From Rotaria macrura (Eukaryota; Rotifera; Eurotatoria; Philodinida; Philodinidae): a stretch of 64,000 nt of DNA. A program made the translations under genes and the position numbers. Positions 48,859 to 61,996 of this stretch are shown piece after piece; position 1 is the stretch's first letter; every line of letters starts with the position of its first letter. The DNA lies in contig OENT01000678.1 in assembly GCA_900239685.1 (NCBI GenBank), positions 22,085 to 86,084 of the forward strand, written 5' to 3'. A model generated the notes under the pieces. It searched no databases. It was not told the origin of the DNA and saw only the letters and a program-made list of their open reading frames with translations.

Positions 48859-49959
48859 ATGTCTAATAATTATGAAAATGTTATTGCAAAATATCTTTCA
48901 TTTACTAGAGATCGTTTTGATCTAACAGCAGTATGGGCATTCGCTGAATTAGGCATTGCTGATCAACTTGCAGCTATTGATGCACCACAAACTGCTGTAG
49001 AATTGGCTGAAAAACAAGGTTGGAATAGTCCATATCTTTATCGACTTTTACGTTTGATAGCTGATATGAATATAGTCAATGAAATACCATCAAACGAAAC
49101 AAGTGACCCTGAGAAAACAAATCGTTTTCAATTAACTGCAGATGGTCAATTTCTTACATCAGATCATCCAAGTCGGGCTCGCTATTTAATATGCTGGGAA
49201 TTAAGTCCTCTCGTAAAATCAGCGTGGGATCATCTACCAGATTTAATTCGTGAAGGACCGAATAAAGGCACTGGCTTTCAGCGAATAGCTAATAATCAAA
49301 CCCTCTTCGAATTCTTCCAACGAGAAGAAAATAAAAAACCCGAGCTTTTTTTTAATGAAGCTATGACTAGTTATTCAATGTTAAATAGCCAGCCTATTGT
49401 TGATGCTTATAATTTTGGTCAATTCGATGTTATCGCTGATATCGGCGGAGGCTTCGGTCTTCTTTTAGCTCATATACTTGAAAAATATGTCACAATTAAA
49501 CAAGGTATTTGCTTTGACTTGGCCTCTGTTGTTCAACAGCAAAGAACTGAAAAAGAATTCGAAAAACGAAACATATCGAAAGATCGATATCGATTTGTTG
49601 CTGGAGATATGTTTGATGCTACAACGATTCCACAAGCTGATGCATACGTTATGAAAAGCATCATTCATGATTGGCCTGATGACCGAGCTATTGATATTCT
49701 TAAAGCTATACAAACAGCAGCTAATGGACGAAAAATAACAATATTTATTGTTGAAGTTGTCATACTACCAGATACCGAAGAAAATAAACTCGTCAATCAT
49801 ACAGCACATGGATTAGATCTTCATATGATGGTAGCTGTCGATGCGAAAGAACGCACACAATATCAGTATGAGTATCTTCTTAAGCAAAGCGGATTCCAAT
49901 TTAAACATTTGCATCGATCAAAAATACCATTCTCAATCATTGAAGCTGTGAATGGTTGA
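48859..49959 (+). CDS. SAM-dependent O-methyltransferase (ASMT/COMT-like), intronless
   Basis: It transfers a methyl group from S-adenosylmethionine to a hydroxyl of a small aromatic substrate; the substrate is unknown. 366 aa, normal for the family (350-370). Layout: an N-terminal winged-helix dimerisation domain (about 1-110, with LYRLLRLIAD), then the Rossmann domain with SAM motif I DIGGGFG at 194-200, an acidic 'CFDL' at 218-221, GDMF at 249-252, the catalytic His270 in IIHDWPDD, and Glu299 and Glu331 in the places of the two catalytic-site glutamates of plant COMT. The start at 48859 is the first ATG; an upstream in-frame TTG at 48835 is not used. It has no introns, unlike every other long gene here except THUMPD1, and lies alone in a gene-poor stretch. 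The bacterial/fungal-style sequence suggests horizontal acquisition, as is frequent in bdelloids; that is inference. Confidence 0.9.
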   Translation: MSNNYENVIAKYLSFTRDRFDLTAVWAFAELGIADQLAAIDAPQTAVELAEKQGWNSPYLYRLLRLIADMNIVNEIPSNETSDPEKTNRFQLTADGQFLTSDHPSRARYLICWELSPLVKSAWDHLPDLIREGPNKGTGFQRIANNQTLFEFFQREENKKPELFFNEAMTSYSMLNSQPIVDAYNFGQFDVIADIGGGFGLLLAHILEKYVTIKQGICFDLASVVQQQRTEKEFEKRNISKDRYRFVAGDMFDATTIPQADAYVMKSIIHDWPDDRAIDILKAIQTAANGRKITIFIVEVVILPDTEENKLVNHTAHGLDLHMMVAVDAKERTQYQYEYLLKQSGFQFKHLHRSKIPFSIIEAVNG

Positions 49960-50089
49960 TTTCATAGACAAAAGAAAATGAATTTTTTAAAATTTAGTTT
50001 AGAAAATGTTTTTGTTCAGCAAGTAGAGTAAATTAGTTGCAGTGATTTATCACCTAAACACACATAATGAGCTACAACTGTAGCTGTAC

Positions 50090-50095
50090 AATAAA
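50090..50095 (+). terminator. Poly(A) signal of the O-methyltransferase
   Basis: AATAAA 131 bp downstream of the stop codon. Confidence 0.55.
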
Positions 50096-53000
50096 GATCA
50101 TCACAAAAGTATAAATCAATTTGTTTTAAATTACAACTATTCAATTATAGCCGTCATCCCTTGAATTTTAAATTTTACGGTTTATGTTTAGATCATTCGA
50201 AACTATAAAACTAATTATTATGTTTCTACCTGAAACGTTAATATGATATTGATTGGAAAATTAAAAAAATAAGATTTAAAATGTTTCTATTCTGTGAAGA
50301 TATTCTAATGAATGTGAATAGTTCGCGTCAACAGATGTCATTCTATGATAACGCTAACTATATAGTGAAACTATTATTGTTATTGGTTATCTTTTCTCCG
50401 TTGAATCAATAGGTTCATATTATCTTCTTTTGCTCTTGCAGTGTTTGTCTTCTTTTTTTCCATTACATACTTCGTTGTTGGTTTTACTTTTGTTTTACCT
50501 TCCAGAAGATAAAACAAAGTAAACACTGCAATATAAGTCAATTATTTAAAAAAACAGATTTTTCTACATCTCAACTTCTTGATACGTACGCGAAAAGATT
50601 TTTATCAGCTATATCGTAAAAGTATTGTCGTCAATGTATCGTGATGTTTCACATTTTTCTTACACAATGATAATATGTGAAAAAATTAATAAAATCATTT
50701 ACTTTTTCTTCCTTATATTTATTGATCCCCAATTATCAATCAATCTGTAAAAGTTCATCAATCATGTTTCTCAAATATGAATTATTGATCATGTCATTCG
50801 ATATGCATTCATATGAGATGAATGATTACTTTAAAAAAAATCTTTCTCACATCTGATTAGGAATACATTTTGTTTGCATCGATATCGAAAGAAGCAGGTG
50901 TTTGGATGATATGTGTCATCTGAACATAAAATATTATCAACGAATCATCTACAACAAAGTTCGATATAATTCCAGAATACGCTTTGTACTATGTGTAACA
51001 TCAGATCAACTGGCATCTTTTGCATAGAGTTGAATAGATGAGGAATACATTCGTTGTTAAAGTTGATCCAAGAGTTCGACGAACAAAAATCTTAGATAGA
51101 GGCAATATTTATTTAATGGTTGAAGCCAATGTCTCATTCAGTGATTGTTGTTGATGTCATTTTTTATTTTACGTGAGATGTATATTTTCCTAAGAAGATT
51201 CATTCAATGATGTTAGGGAAAGCAATTCTTCATGTAAAGCCTTTTCATGTTCGAAAGATATAGATAGTGTCAATTAATGAAATCATGTTACATAGGTATC
51301 ACGTGAAATTTCATTTCTTAATAAGATATATGTATTTTAAACTGATTCTTTTGAAGATTACTTAAACTAAAACAATGTATACAGATAGAATCTGTTGAAC
51401 AACCTAGCATTCTACACAATAAGAGTACGACTGCTATTATTTTGTTCATCTCTTCCTTATCTTTCAACACAAAAATTCTTAATCAAATGCAAATATCTTT
51501 TCCTTGTTTTCTATTGTTTGAACAACGAACGGAGAAAATCGGTTCGAGGAAAATGTGCTCCTTGAAAAAAGTACTTGAGTGGAGATTTTTTGTTGCGTTG
51601 ATCTTCAACTTTTGAATATCATTGATTCTGATTGTTATTGTATACCAGTTCTCATCATTCATGAATTAATTGCAAATGCAATAATCTACGAATTTGACAT
51701 AAAAATCATTTGATGTAGTGGTCAATTATTATTGCCATGATAGAGTATGGCAAATTATCTCGATAATTTGTTGACTCAATTTTCATGGATTTCGAACAAG
51801 CCAGATGAATTTTCAGCAATCAATAGTGAGGATAAGGAAAAATGATTGAAATTTTTAGAACATTAAACAAGCGATTTTTGCAACTAGTGTAGTTGGAAAG
51901 ATAAGATACAGAAGACAAAAAAACAATTGGCGAAATTTATATGATCAATTGTACAAACTCTTAAGATGGTTTTACAACAGTACAAACACAGGCTAGAATC
52001 AACAAGGTTTCATGTAACATGTTACGAGTAGCAAACAGCATGTTCACTTCTACGCTCTGAATTCCACTTAGTTACATTTTTATCAATAAATTATCACGTG
52101 CAACTACATGTAGAAATTAATAATTGATCAACTTTTTTCACACTATGGATAGTGTAAATGAACGTCGTCAAGAATCTCAAACTATCCTATCCAGTTGAAT
52201 GTATATATGGCTTGTATCATTTGACAATAGGATAGTAATTTTGTTTTTCTTTGAATGAAAAAAAAATGCTTCATCAAAGTAGGTATTCATTTTGTCAAAG
52301 CAACGCATAGCAAACTTGTTCTAATTCACTTCATTAGTAGAATATAACTATACAGATGACTACAGTAGATTTTGATGTGAATTATATGATTATAGTTATG
52401 TGCTGCATTTCTAATAGTTTGAGTATTCAGACTCATTATTAGATTGATTATTCTTAAAAGTCTTGTTCCATTCATCAGCTCTAGAATTCTCGATAAATAA
52501 TTCTTATAGAAAACTCGATTCAAGTAAATTTTATTATCATACTCATTCGTAGCACCTCATAAATTTCTAAAAAGATTTTTGTGTATCATAGATCGTTGTT
52601 GATTGTATCTAATCTAGAAAATTAAAAATAATCGCCTTGTAAAAGTAACTGTGTTTGAAAATCAACGCCAACACGTACAGTATACTTAGTTCTAACTTAA
52701 TTGAATTTCAAAAACAATCGTTCAACTGGAGATGAAGTCACGTTTATTAATCAGAAATAAGAGACAAAAGCCTTTCAAAATAGAAAGAATATGCCATGTG
52801 ATTATTGTATTCATTAATTAATATGAATAATTATAGTTCTTTTTAAAATATGAGAAAAAGGTTTTGTTCTTTCAATCAAAGTAGATTTTAAGTTGAATTA
52901 ATCTTTTAAAACCTACTTGCATTTAACATGATCCCATACATATAATTTAGCAAATATTCTTCGCTGTAATATGGGCTAATTGATTTACTCCTACTGTCTT

Positions 53001-53923
53001 CACCATTACTCGTATTGTAGAACTTTTTTAAAGATTTATCGATATATGCGTATTCTTATTGATTGTAATGATGTTCATTGAACTGAAATGTTGCTCAAGT
53101 AGACCATTTAAAAATTAAGATGAATCATTTTCTATCAAGTAGGATTTGCATTCTATCTGAATAAAACGCTTATCTATTTGGTATTGTTCTGTAGTATAGG
53201 TACTATCGTCCATTGACAATGAGCGTTTTTTTTTCTTTGAAATTTAGAACATGGAATATTCATGGATATCTGAAAATTCTATGAGAGTCAAGTTCATCGC
53301 TTCCTTCGACAAACTAATTCGTACGTCTATTATACATATTTTAACCATGGGTTTGTTAAAGTTGAGGAATGTATTTCAACGATGAATCCTCAAGAAAAAC
53401 GAAGCCGTCTTTACAATTCTTTTGATGAAATATGAAATCATGCTCCAATAATAAGATTTGTGAACAACTATCAAGTATGTAGTAAAATGAATGAAGTATG
53501 TTTATAAAAATTTGTTTAAAAGATGAATATGTTAATTCACGTTTAGACATTGCTAACAAATTATCTTCTAAAATAGTACCAGCATCTGAATTTTGATGAA
53601 ATTATCTACTTGACTGCATGATATAGTCAATGAATAACGCTTTTAATCAACGAACTCGATCGATATTTGACATCAATGTATTCAATGAGTATACAAGTTC
53701 ATAGAAATAGTTATATCAAATTAATCAGAACGATTTACGTTTGCTATTTACAGAGCCTGAAAGTTTATCTTCGATGATCTGTTGTCAATTATGAATTTCT
53801 GTTCTGGTCTCTACAAAATATATGAAAAAAACATAATATTTTCTACTATCAATCAGGTGTTTTTTTATTATAATTCTATCAAAAAAATATATATGTATAT
53901 ATTTGAACACATTATCTAGATCA
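50096..53923. other. Gene-poor stretch
   Basis: No supported gene. A short hairpin lies at about 50484-50527 (ttttgttttacctt facing aagataaaacaaa). A small 65-67-codon frame pair on the minus strand looks random. Confidence 0.5.
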
Positions 53924-56900
53924 TCATCGTCTAGTAAATATAGAACTTTCATAAAATTTCAATGAATAAATTTGTGCACAATATTTTTCGAAAATATCTT
54001 GTCCTAAGATAGAAATCATTTGTTTCTTAATTTCTGTTTCACTGACACAATCCAGTATATCAAGAATACGATTCAATTCCTCTGGTGATATTTCTTTCAG
54101 ACAAACGTCTTTTAGTGCATCGCGTCGTTCTTCTAATTTCGATGTTGACATCATCGTTCGATCAAACATCGATGGAACTTCAACAGACACCGATGAGGAT
54201 ACTGATGCGGATGATGATGTCGGCAAATGTAATGTAGCATCAAGTTGTTGCAAGAAATCATTCATATCTTTCTTAGCTTTACGTTCTTGTTCTACAGCAT
54301 CAATTTGACTGTCGTTTGATATAGAACGATCATAGACTGGCACAGGAGTTTCTGGCTGTTTATGATCATCTTCGGATGTATTTGTTGCTGAATTACCACG
54401 TTGTTCACGTCGTCGTTGACGGGCACTGACATTTGCACGCGCAATATGATTCTCTGAAAATGAACTGACGTATTATGAAAATATTGATAGAGATAGAGAA
54501 ATCATACCATCGCTTGAATTTCCAGAATGAGGTGACGATGGATTTCTTCTAAATCGTGCTAGTGTATCATTCTGACGTACTTTCTCAATAAAAGAATGAT
54601 TAACCAGATGTGCTCCTTTGTCTTCATCTTCATTAGATGCAGATGTAATCGATGCAGATGATTCTGATACTTCGTTGCTTAAATTTGCAGCTTTTTGCTT
54701 AAGACGTCGAGCTCGTGGCAGACTTAATGACGATACAGGTGAAAATTGTCTTTCATTGATATTTTCATCCGGATGCGTTAGATGTGCCGCACGTGCTTTG
54801 GGTGTTGGCGGCAATGAACGATGATCAGTTTCGTGTGATGATGCAATTATTAATGGTGTCTCAGGAGACTGCTTACATAGAAAAATGAAAGTAATGACAT
54901 ATTTATTTTTCGAAAGTCGAGCCACACACGTTAGCACATTGAATGATATAGTTCTAATCAAAGGATTTTCTTAGTTATAACTCGATGTAATGATAGCCTG
55001 TCTTATGTGCTATTTTTAAGTACAAAATTTACCAGATATGAAAATGTCATTTTCGATCTTTTACAGTATTGACTTTGATTCTTATCAAAACGATGATATC
55101 ATCTGCGTGTGTTCTCATTGTAGATACTTTCATTATGAAAGATGAATCGAAACAAAATTTACTCTTGTTCATCAATCATTTTAATATTAATAACTGGAAT
55201 CAGATGTGTCTTTCATTGCTTTAAGAAGTGATGAGTGCTGACACCTGATACATTCTATTTTGGAAGACCCTACTTGTGGCTTGTGACCTCGTCGGTTTTT
55301 ACAGTAAATAGAGTCAGTATGTGTAAGAACTGTCAAGGAAGTCTTTCACGTGGATACATGATGTGCCATTGCCAGCTGTAAATGTAAAAAGGATATACTC
55401 TGTGAGCAGTATGCCGTGCTGTTTTACACTAGACTATATTTTCAAAATTCTGCATCGTGGTGTTAGATACAGTTATACCACGCGAACTAACATAATGAAT
55501 TCGATTGTTTTCATTTTTCTTGGTTGATGAAATTTCGAAGCGATGTAGTTGTAATCAGCATGAATGAGTGTGATAGACTGCACTCGAAAATAAAGAATTC
55601 ATCATCTTTTAGTGTAGTTGTCTGAGAAACTATACGATTGTTCTTCTGAAAATTTAATTGATTTAAAAACGTTTCATACCATCCGACTTTGACATATTTC
55701 ATTATTATCTTATAGAAAACGATCTGCTTGAGCATGGTCATATGTTCGTTGAAACATTTGTTTTCATGCTAACAAGTATATTCGAAATATATATTCAGTA
55801 GCGGCATTAACCACAATTCTAAAGACTGAATTAAATTTTGTAAAGATCACAGCAAACACTAATCGATACTAATGTGATCAAAATTTCGAAGTCAAGAATT
55901 TATAAATGTAGAATGTTTCCTTTCGTACAACGAATTAAATAGTCAAAGTCATGATTTAAACCAGCAGAAAAGAGTGTATCTTATCAGACGATACTGAACG
56001 ACGTAGTAAATTACAACTAGTTTTAAGATGCTTTTATGAAATCTATGTTTTTGTTAATAACTCAGCAAGATACTTTTAATCAGAATATTTTACATTAATT
56101 AGAAAAAGCATAGCAACTCAAATATCATACTTCTGGCAATCTTCAACTACACAATTATCTTCGATTGATGTTTTGCTGATTTTTATCACGAATAAAACTT
56201 ATATTGGTCAGACTCATATCTGCAAAACAACATGTTCTTTCAAACATATTCATATTTTTAAGTACTAGAGACGTGCTGAAAGATTGCGACTTCTATTGCT
56301 CGAGGCTTGTTGTAGTTTTTATTCTTCTTTTTGCACATAAAATTTTCAAAATGTCACGACTTTTTCAAGTTTTTTTGAATAGTTCTGTATCTCAATTGAT
56401 ATAATGAAAATTGTTAAAAAAACAAAACAGAACTTCTGTAAGATAATTACATAAAGCGTGTACCAAGTATTTGATAAAAATTGACTTTTCCCTACGCTGA
56501 CCTTTCCGTTCTTATGAAAACTCCACTTGTCATCGTTAAAAAGATGAACGAACGATGAAAGAATTTTGGTTCGCAATCAAATCTTGACTTTGTATATCTA
56601 TCAAGTACACTTTTTTTATGAAGAGATGAACATATTTATTTAAAGGAAATATTTACCAGCTTCTTAACGGTGAAAAGATTACATGGAAAGAGTTTTTTTT
56701 AAAGCTTTGTCTCATTCGTGAAAAACTAATCATTTTGTATTTCAGTCTAACACAAATCATATAGAGCTGTGTTCATATGTTGCACTCTAAATCATCTTAA
56801 TGTAATTCATTATCGTAGTGTATCACACTATTGACTGCAGTAGTATGAGTTGCCGTGGATAGTAGACATATGAGCCAGAGTATATTCTTTTTATCAAACC

Positions 56901-58638
56901 CACGTTCACGACGGCAACATACATCATGCATGACAATTTCTTTTTATTAAATCTAATTATCTCATGACTTTTACTTGTGAATTCAAGTATACCTATTGAT
57001 ATTGCTACATAAGTGTTCGTCTCCATCTGAGTTCTCTGTTGATAATATAAAAGCCATTTTATGTTCGGAAATGAGTTAATATTTAAAAACGGTTTTTTCA
57101 TTGTATTTTTCCGTTCACATCTCTACTATAACTATTCAGTAGTCATATGCTCATGTCTTCATCAAAAACAATTACTTGTCCGATGTCATCATACTCTGTT
57201 TTAGACTTTTAATGTGAATCAAAGTTTTCAAGGAAACTTCATTTGAACGACAATAATAACTCTGAAAAACTCAACATTGTTTGACAAATCTTTGAAAAGT
57301 GAATAGTGTCATTCATGACCAAGCTATGTGAGTATATCAAACGTTTCTCTGTAAAGAGTAGTTTATGGAAACCAATGCCTCAGTACCATAGAAAAGGTCT
57401 CAAACTTTCCATGCAACTATGATTTTTCTGTTCAGAATTTACAGAAATTTTCTAAACGGTTTTCGATAAAACGAACAGCTTCATATTGACGAGAAAATCA
57501 AAAATTCATTACTTTCTTCTCTTGAATGTGTTCTTCTAGTAATGAGCCTCTCTGCACTTAAATATTATCCTGGTTACTACATTCTGCGCTTGCTAAAAAA
57601 ACGTTTTACCCAGTACCGGCGTCGCAGCATATGCTTGACAACGTTCACGTGTTTTATCGTACAATCGAGAAATATGTTGTTTTATATACGGATGCATTAA
57701 AACTTGTTTAGCTGTTGGTCGATTTTCTGCATCCTTATCTAACATAGCATTAATCAATTCAATCAATGGTTTACTATAAACATCGGCTGATGGCAGAGAT
57801 GGTGTTTGACCACGAACGATTTTTAGTACGAGTGAACTCATATCACCGGCTTTAAATGCATGCTCTAATGTTGCCATTTCATACACACAACAGCCAAGTG
57901 CCCAAATATCAGATTTTTGTCCATAGGGTTGATTTGAAAATATTTCTGGACTCATATAATATCTAGGATGAGAATTTAATAAAGAAACAAGAACAAATAT
58001 ATTCATTTGTTTCCTTCAACATCATATCTATATCAATAGAATACATACGGTGTACCAATGACGGTTGTAGCTAAATCTGCTCCATTATTTTCTAATACTC
58101 TAGCAATACCTAAGTCACCGACCTTAACTATTTCATGTTTGGTTAAAAAAATATTTTGAGTTTTCAAATCACGATGTAATATAGATCTCTCATGCATATA
58201 TTGTATCGCAAGTGTTATTTGTATAAACCATTCAATGATTTGTTCTTCATCTAATAGTTGTTTTTTACGATACTTCAATTTCGTATACAAATCTCCGCCT
58301 TCGCAAAATGCCATAATAATATTTAAATAATAGTCACGCGACTTGAATGATTCAATATATGTAACTATATTTGGATGCTTAAGGGAAGATAGTAATTTAG
58401 CTTCACGTTCGGCAACAGCAAGTTCATTTTTTTCATTGTTCGAATTTCCAACACGAACACGTTTTAGTACACAACGACGTGGCTTACTTTTATTACCGAT
58501 ACCGGATTCAAGTGGAGATACAAGCCATACTTCACCATAACTACCACGACCTAGTAATCGGATTGTTTTGTAGCGATCTTTGGCTAGAATCAGGTCACTT
58601 TCAGAAGTATTCGAAGTAGATGCATTACTTTCTGCCAT
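53924..58638 (-). CDS. NEK4: NIMA-related protein kinase NEK4-like, with one middle exon unresolved
   Basis: A Ser/Thr kinase of the NEK1/NEK4 group, which act in cilia, microtubule stability and DNA-damage signalling. Kinase exons: 58638-58049 and 57962-57610. Motifs in order are GRGSYGEVW, VLKRV (ATP lysine), HRDLKTQNIFL, DLGIARVLEN (DLG in place of DFG, usual for NEKs), GTPYYMSPE rebuilt across the intron, and KSDIWALGCCVYEMATLEHAF, very close to human NEK4. Further exons 54868-54508 and 54453-53924 encode a basic, Ser-rich tail and a C-terminal helical segment (LKEISPEELNRILDILDC ... LGQDIFEKYCAQIY) like the NEK1/4 C-terminus. The kinase part ends one base into a codon while the tail exon starts at phase 0, so at least one exon in 54869-57609 is missing from the model. 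Without splicing, the kinase would stop at 57593 after 319 aa, an alternative short form. Confidence 0.8.
54869..57609 (-). other. Long intronic region of the NEK4-like gene
   Basis: 2.7 kb with no exon I could recognise. Codon phase requires something here if the two halves are one gene. A plus-strand segment near 55320-55380 encodes a short Cys-rich stretch but is broken by stops. Confidence 0.4.
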
Positions 58639-59326
58639 GTTACTTTGATTATATTATTCATAGAGATCGTAGAAAAGTATGTAAATGATAAACAGGCATC
58701 ACCATTACAATGCATAATTTGAAAGAGGATTACCTTGGTAACACCAGTTATTCTAGCAGTGAATTTGATGTATAGGTAAGAAAAGTAAAGAAATAAAGTT
58801 CTGTGTTAAAAACATAAAATAGCTAAATAGTAGTTTGTGACGTTTTTTTCTAAAGTGTATTTGACCAGATGGCACTACTGAACATAGTTAACATCGTTAC
58901 CGGTAACAAAAATTTAACAACTGGCGTAAATATATATATATATATAGATTCATTTTCCCACTTGGTACAACATCGCAATATGATAAAGAATACAAATTCT
59001 TGACGAAAACATGAAATTTTTCATAAATATCGATTATCATTCATATAGTCTAATGATGCGAATGTACAAAGTTCATTGTGTCATCACTTCATATATTTGA
59101 ATAATCGAGAAAAAAATATTGATCCGTATGCATAAGTCAATCTATATTGCTATTAGCGATTATTTTTTCCTCCTGGTCATTAGTACACGTGATAAAATGA
59201 GTAACTTCAACGTCATTTCAAAGTATTTGTCAATCACAGCTGTATTTCGTGTTCTTTTCTTTGCGTATTTATTTATTTACAATTATACGTACACTTATTT
59301 TATATTCATACCTTCTACACTTGGGT
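58639..59326. other. Spacer between NEK4 and the small plus-strand gene
   Basis: Contains the NEK4 promoter by position and a TA microsatellite at 58928-58946. AT-rich hydrophobic frames at 59119-59326 (+) are considered random or a leader. Confidence 0.45.
58928..58946. repeat. TA microsatellite
   Basis: About nine TA units. Confidence 0.9.
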
Positions 59327-59770
59327 ATGAGAAAAATGCCTGTAAAACAGCGACGTAAACAAAACGATCAATATCGAACTCATAAACTATTCGTAGATTA
59401 TCTTTATCCGATACTCAACGAACTTGAAAATACATTCGAGCAACAACAGCATCTCTCGAATCGTTCTCATATTTCAGCATCCTTAAGACGGTATAACAAA
59501 TATTTAAAGAAAATGTTTGGTACCTTAAGTATTCTTCATAATCATGATTCTCCAACGACAATTTTAGAACAATCCGCTAGAGAATCAAATATTGATCAAT
59601 ATATAAAAACGAATCTTGCCAATGATTTACACGTGGTAACGGAACCAATGGCTAATGGATATTTATCTACTAGCCCCATGACTACAGCAATAGATGATCA
59701 AGGAGAAGAAAACAATGAAGATGATAAAGAAGAACAAAATATAGTGTGTTCAAAACATCATCCACCATGA
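59327..59770 (+). CDS. Hypothetical protein with basic start and acidic tail
   Basis: 147 aa from the ATG at 59327. A basic start (KMPVKQRRKQNDQYR) is followed by a helical segment (HKLFVDYLYPILNELENTFEQQ), another basic stretch (SLRRYNKYLKKMF) and an acidic tail (QGEENNEDDKEEQN). Composition is protein-like and unlike the surrounding AT-rich frames. No family recognised. The frame stays open upstream to 59249 with a hydrophobic leader, so a longer product with an N-terminal TM segment, or an upstream exon, is possible. It converges on the UGT gene, whose stop is 163 bp away. Confidence 0.5.
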   Translation: MRKMPVKQRRKQNDQYRTHKLFVDYLYPILNELENTFEQQQHLSNRSHISASLRRYNKYLKKMFGTLSILHNHDSPTTILEQSARESNIDQYIKTNLANDLHVVTEPMANGYLSTSPMTTAIDDQGEENNEDDKEEQNIVCSKHHPP

Positions 59771-59932
59771 TAATGAAAGTTGAAACTGTTTTTTGCTTAA
59801 ATCCATCTTTTATTGTTTCTTTTGGGGAAAAAAACAAAAATTTAACAACTGTCTAGCATCAAACATCTGTGTTGCGACGGATTCATAACGATTCAAATAA
59901 GTGAAAACAACATCAATCAACAACAAATAAAT

Positions 59933-61996
59933 TTATTCTTCTTTTTCTTTTCGAATAAATACTAATATTTTCCATATTATTCGCATGAGTATAAACAAAA
60001 CAAAAATAAACGAAAGAAAAAACATGAGAATATCTAATGAATATTTTTCAATACAATTCATCTGACTATCGTAGGATACAAGTTGTTGTTCCATATCACG
60101 TCCATATTTACTCATATATTCAATTATATTTTGAGCACGTTTTAGACCATTACCATATAAACGAAATGAATCTGCTACTTTTTGTGTATTACGACGATAT
60201 ATATGTGGATTGTTTAAGATCAGAAGAATTTTTTCAATTAATTCATGCGATGTAAAATTATTTTTGTCAATGAAAAGACCCATTTGTAGGTGTACACTAC
60301 GTTTAGCAACTTGATATTGATCGAGAAAAAGTGGAAATGCTATGTGTGGAATACCGAATACTATCGATTCATGCATTGAACTCATACCACAATGATTTAT
60401 ATAAATTGAACGTTCTCTTTGCATAGCTGGGTGTGATAAGATGGTCTTTTGTGGTAGGAAACCTTCAAGACGAAGCCGATTATCATTACTTTTTAACGTG
60501 TTACCACGAGCCCATAAAATGTGTATTTGTGAAGAAGTGTTTGTCTCGATCAATGTCATCAACGCATGAACAAGTTTATTTGACTGTTCTTCTGTTAGAA
60601 GACCGATCGAACCTAAACTAATATAGATAAGTATATTATTTCGTTCAACAATATCATTAAGCCATAAAAGTAAATCGGGATTAAGCGGTTGTAAACGATA
60701 TTCATATACGAATGGACCTAAGAAATGAATGGCAGGATTAATAAGTGAACGTGGAATTTCAAATGGTGGTGCTGTACTAACAAATACACTTAAATAATAT
60801 TTCTTAATTAAATATTCATAATCAAAATTTCGTTGATAAATACGAGAAAATATAAAATAAGTTTGATAAGGTATTATGATCGAACGATAGAAAAATAACT
60901 GAAGGCGATCAAAAAATGTCGATGGTGAATAAGGAACAATATACGATGGTGTGTGCCATCGTGGTGTCATGCTTGGTAAATTAAGTGCATCGATAAGAAA
61001 TGGACAAACAACAATAGCCGGTATAGAACCAAGCTGTTCAGCTAAATCGATTGCCCATAACATGTTCAAATCGAAAATGATTACACGAGGTTTTCCATGT
61101 CTTTTACGGAGTATAGGTAAAAGTGTTTCATAAGCAGCACGGTTGAAACTATGGAAAAGATGAGCCATACGAGACACAAATTTCAAATAGTTCCTCAACG
61201 GTTTTGAATCCATTAATGAAAATTGATGCATATCATCGAGAGTTACATCGTGTGCAATACCACCATCAATGAAATTAAGGCCTTCGTCCGTTACCCATGA
61301 TGAAACATTAACATCAGCATAGGATGGTACACTAACATATATTTCAGTATTTCCATCAGTTCCATTAAATGTTAATTGTTTAGCTAATTCAAGAATTGGA
61401 TTTAGATGACCACGTTCAGGTGGTGCGATGAATAAAATATAATTCTTAACTAAAAGAAGAAAAAAATCTTATACAGATCGAACCAATGAAATGGAAAAGC
61501 GAAATCAACTTTGATGATTTTTTTTTGAATTTTAAGGTATCGAAAAATGAAAGCATTTTTTATTCTTGTATTACGGACGTGTACAGTGTCATAAATGAAT
61601 TATATAGAAATAGCGAAAAGTCAACTACAGCTGAAACCCATCTGTTTTCTCAGCAATAAGAGTTTGTAACATAAATAAGTACCATCGATAAATACTGTCA
61701 CGGATAACAACAAATGATAAATGTCCTAATACTATTTGCTACCATTATCTAAGTAATAATCCCGAAATGTTTCCCTGAGTAGACAGTGGAACACATGTGT
61801 CAAAGAACCTTTCATTTGTTGTAACTATGTGCAGTATTCTAAGATCTACAATCTGTAAACTTATTAAAGCCTGACATAAGTATTTCTAAAGAAGATAAAA
61901 CACAATAATATGAGCATTCAAAGTTCACTTACGTTCGTCAGAAGACTTTGTTCGATAAATCACTAATAAAATCAATAAAAAGCCGAATTTCATCAT
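59933..61996 (-). CDS. UDP-glycosyltransferase (GT1 family, ER membrane)
   Basis: It transfers a sugar from a UDP-sugar to small lipophilic acceptors and is typically a phase II detoxification enzyme in the ER lumen. Exon 1 61996-61933 and exon 2 61449-59933, separated by a 483-bp intron with a GTAAGT donor, give 526 aa, the usual length. Exon 1 is a cleavable signal peptide (MKFGFLLILLVIYRT). The N-terminal acceptor domain starts with APPERGHLNPILELAKQL, whose His is the catalytic base position. The C-terminal donor domain carries the UGT signature YINHCGMSSMHESIVFGIPHIAFPLFLDQ (shown here only as landmarks: NHCG, HES, GIP, DQ). It ends with a TM helix (ILMFFLSFIFVLFIL) and a short charged tail, KEKEE. 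Sugar and acceptor specificity cannot be read from sequence. AATAAA on the minus strand overlaps the stop codon. Confidence 0.93.
61450..61932 (-). other. UGT intron
   Basis: 483 bp, GTAAGT to TTTTAG, phase 1 (C + TT restores a Leu codon). No content recognised. Confidence 0.85.
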
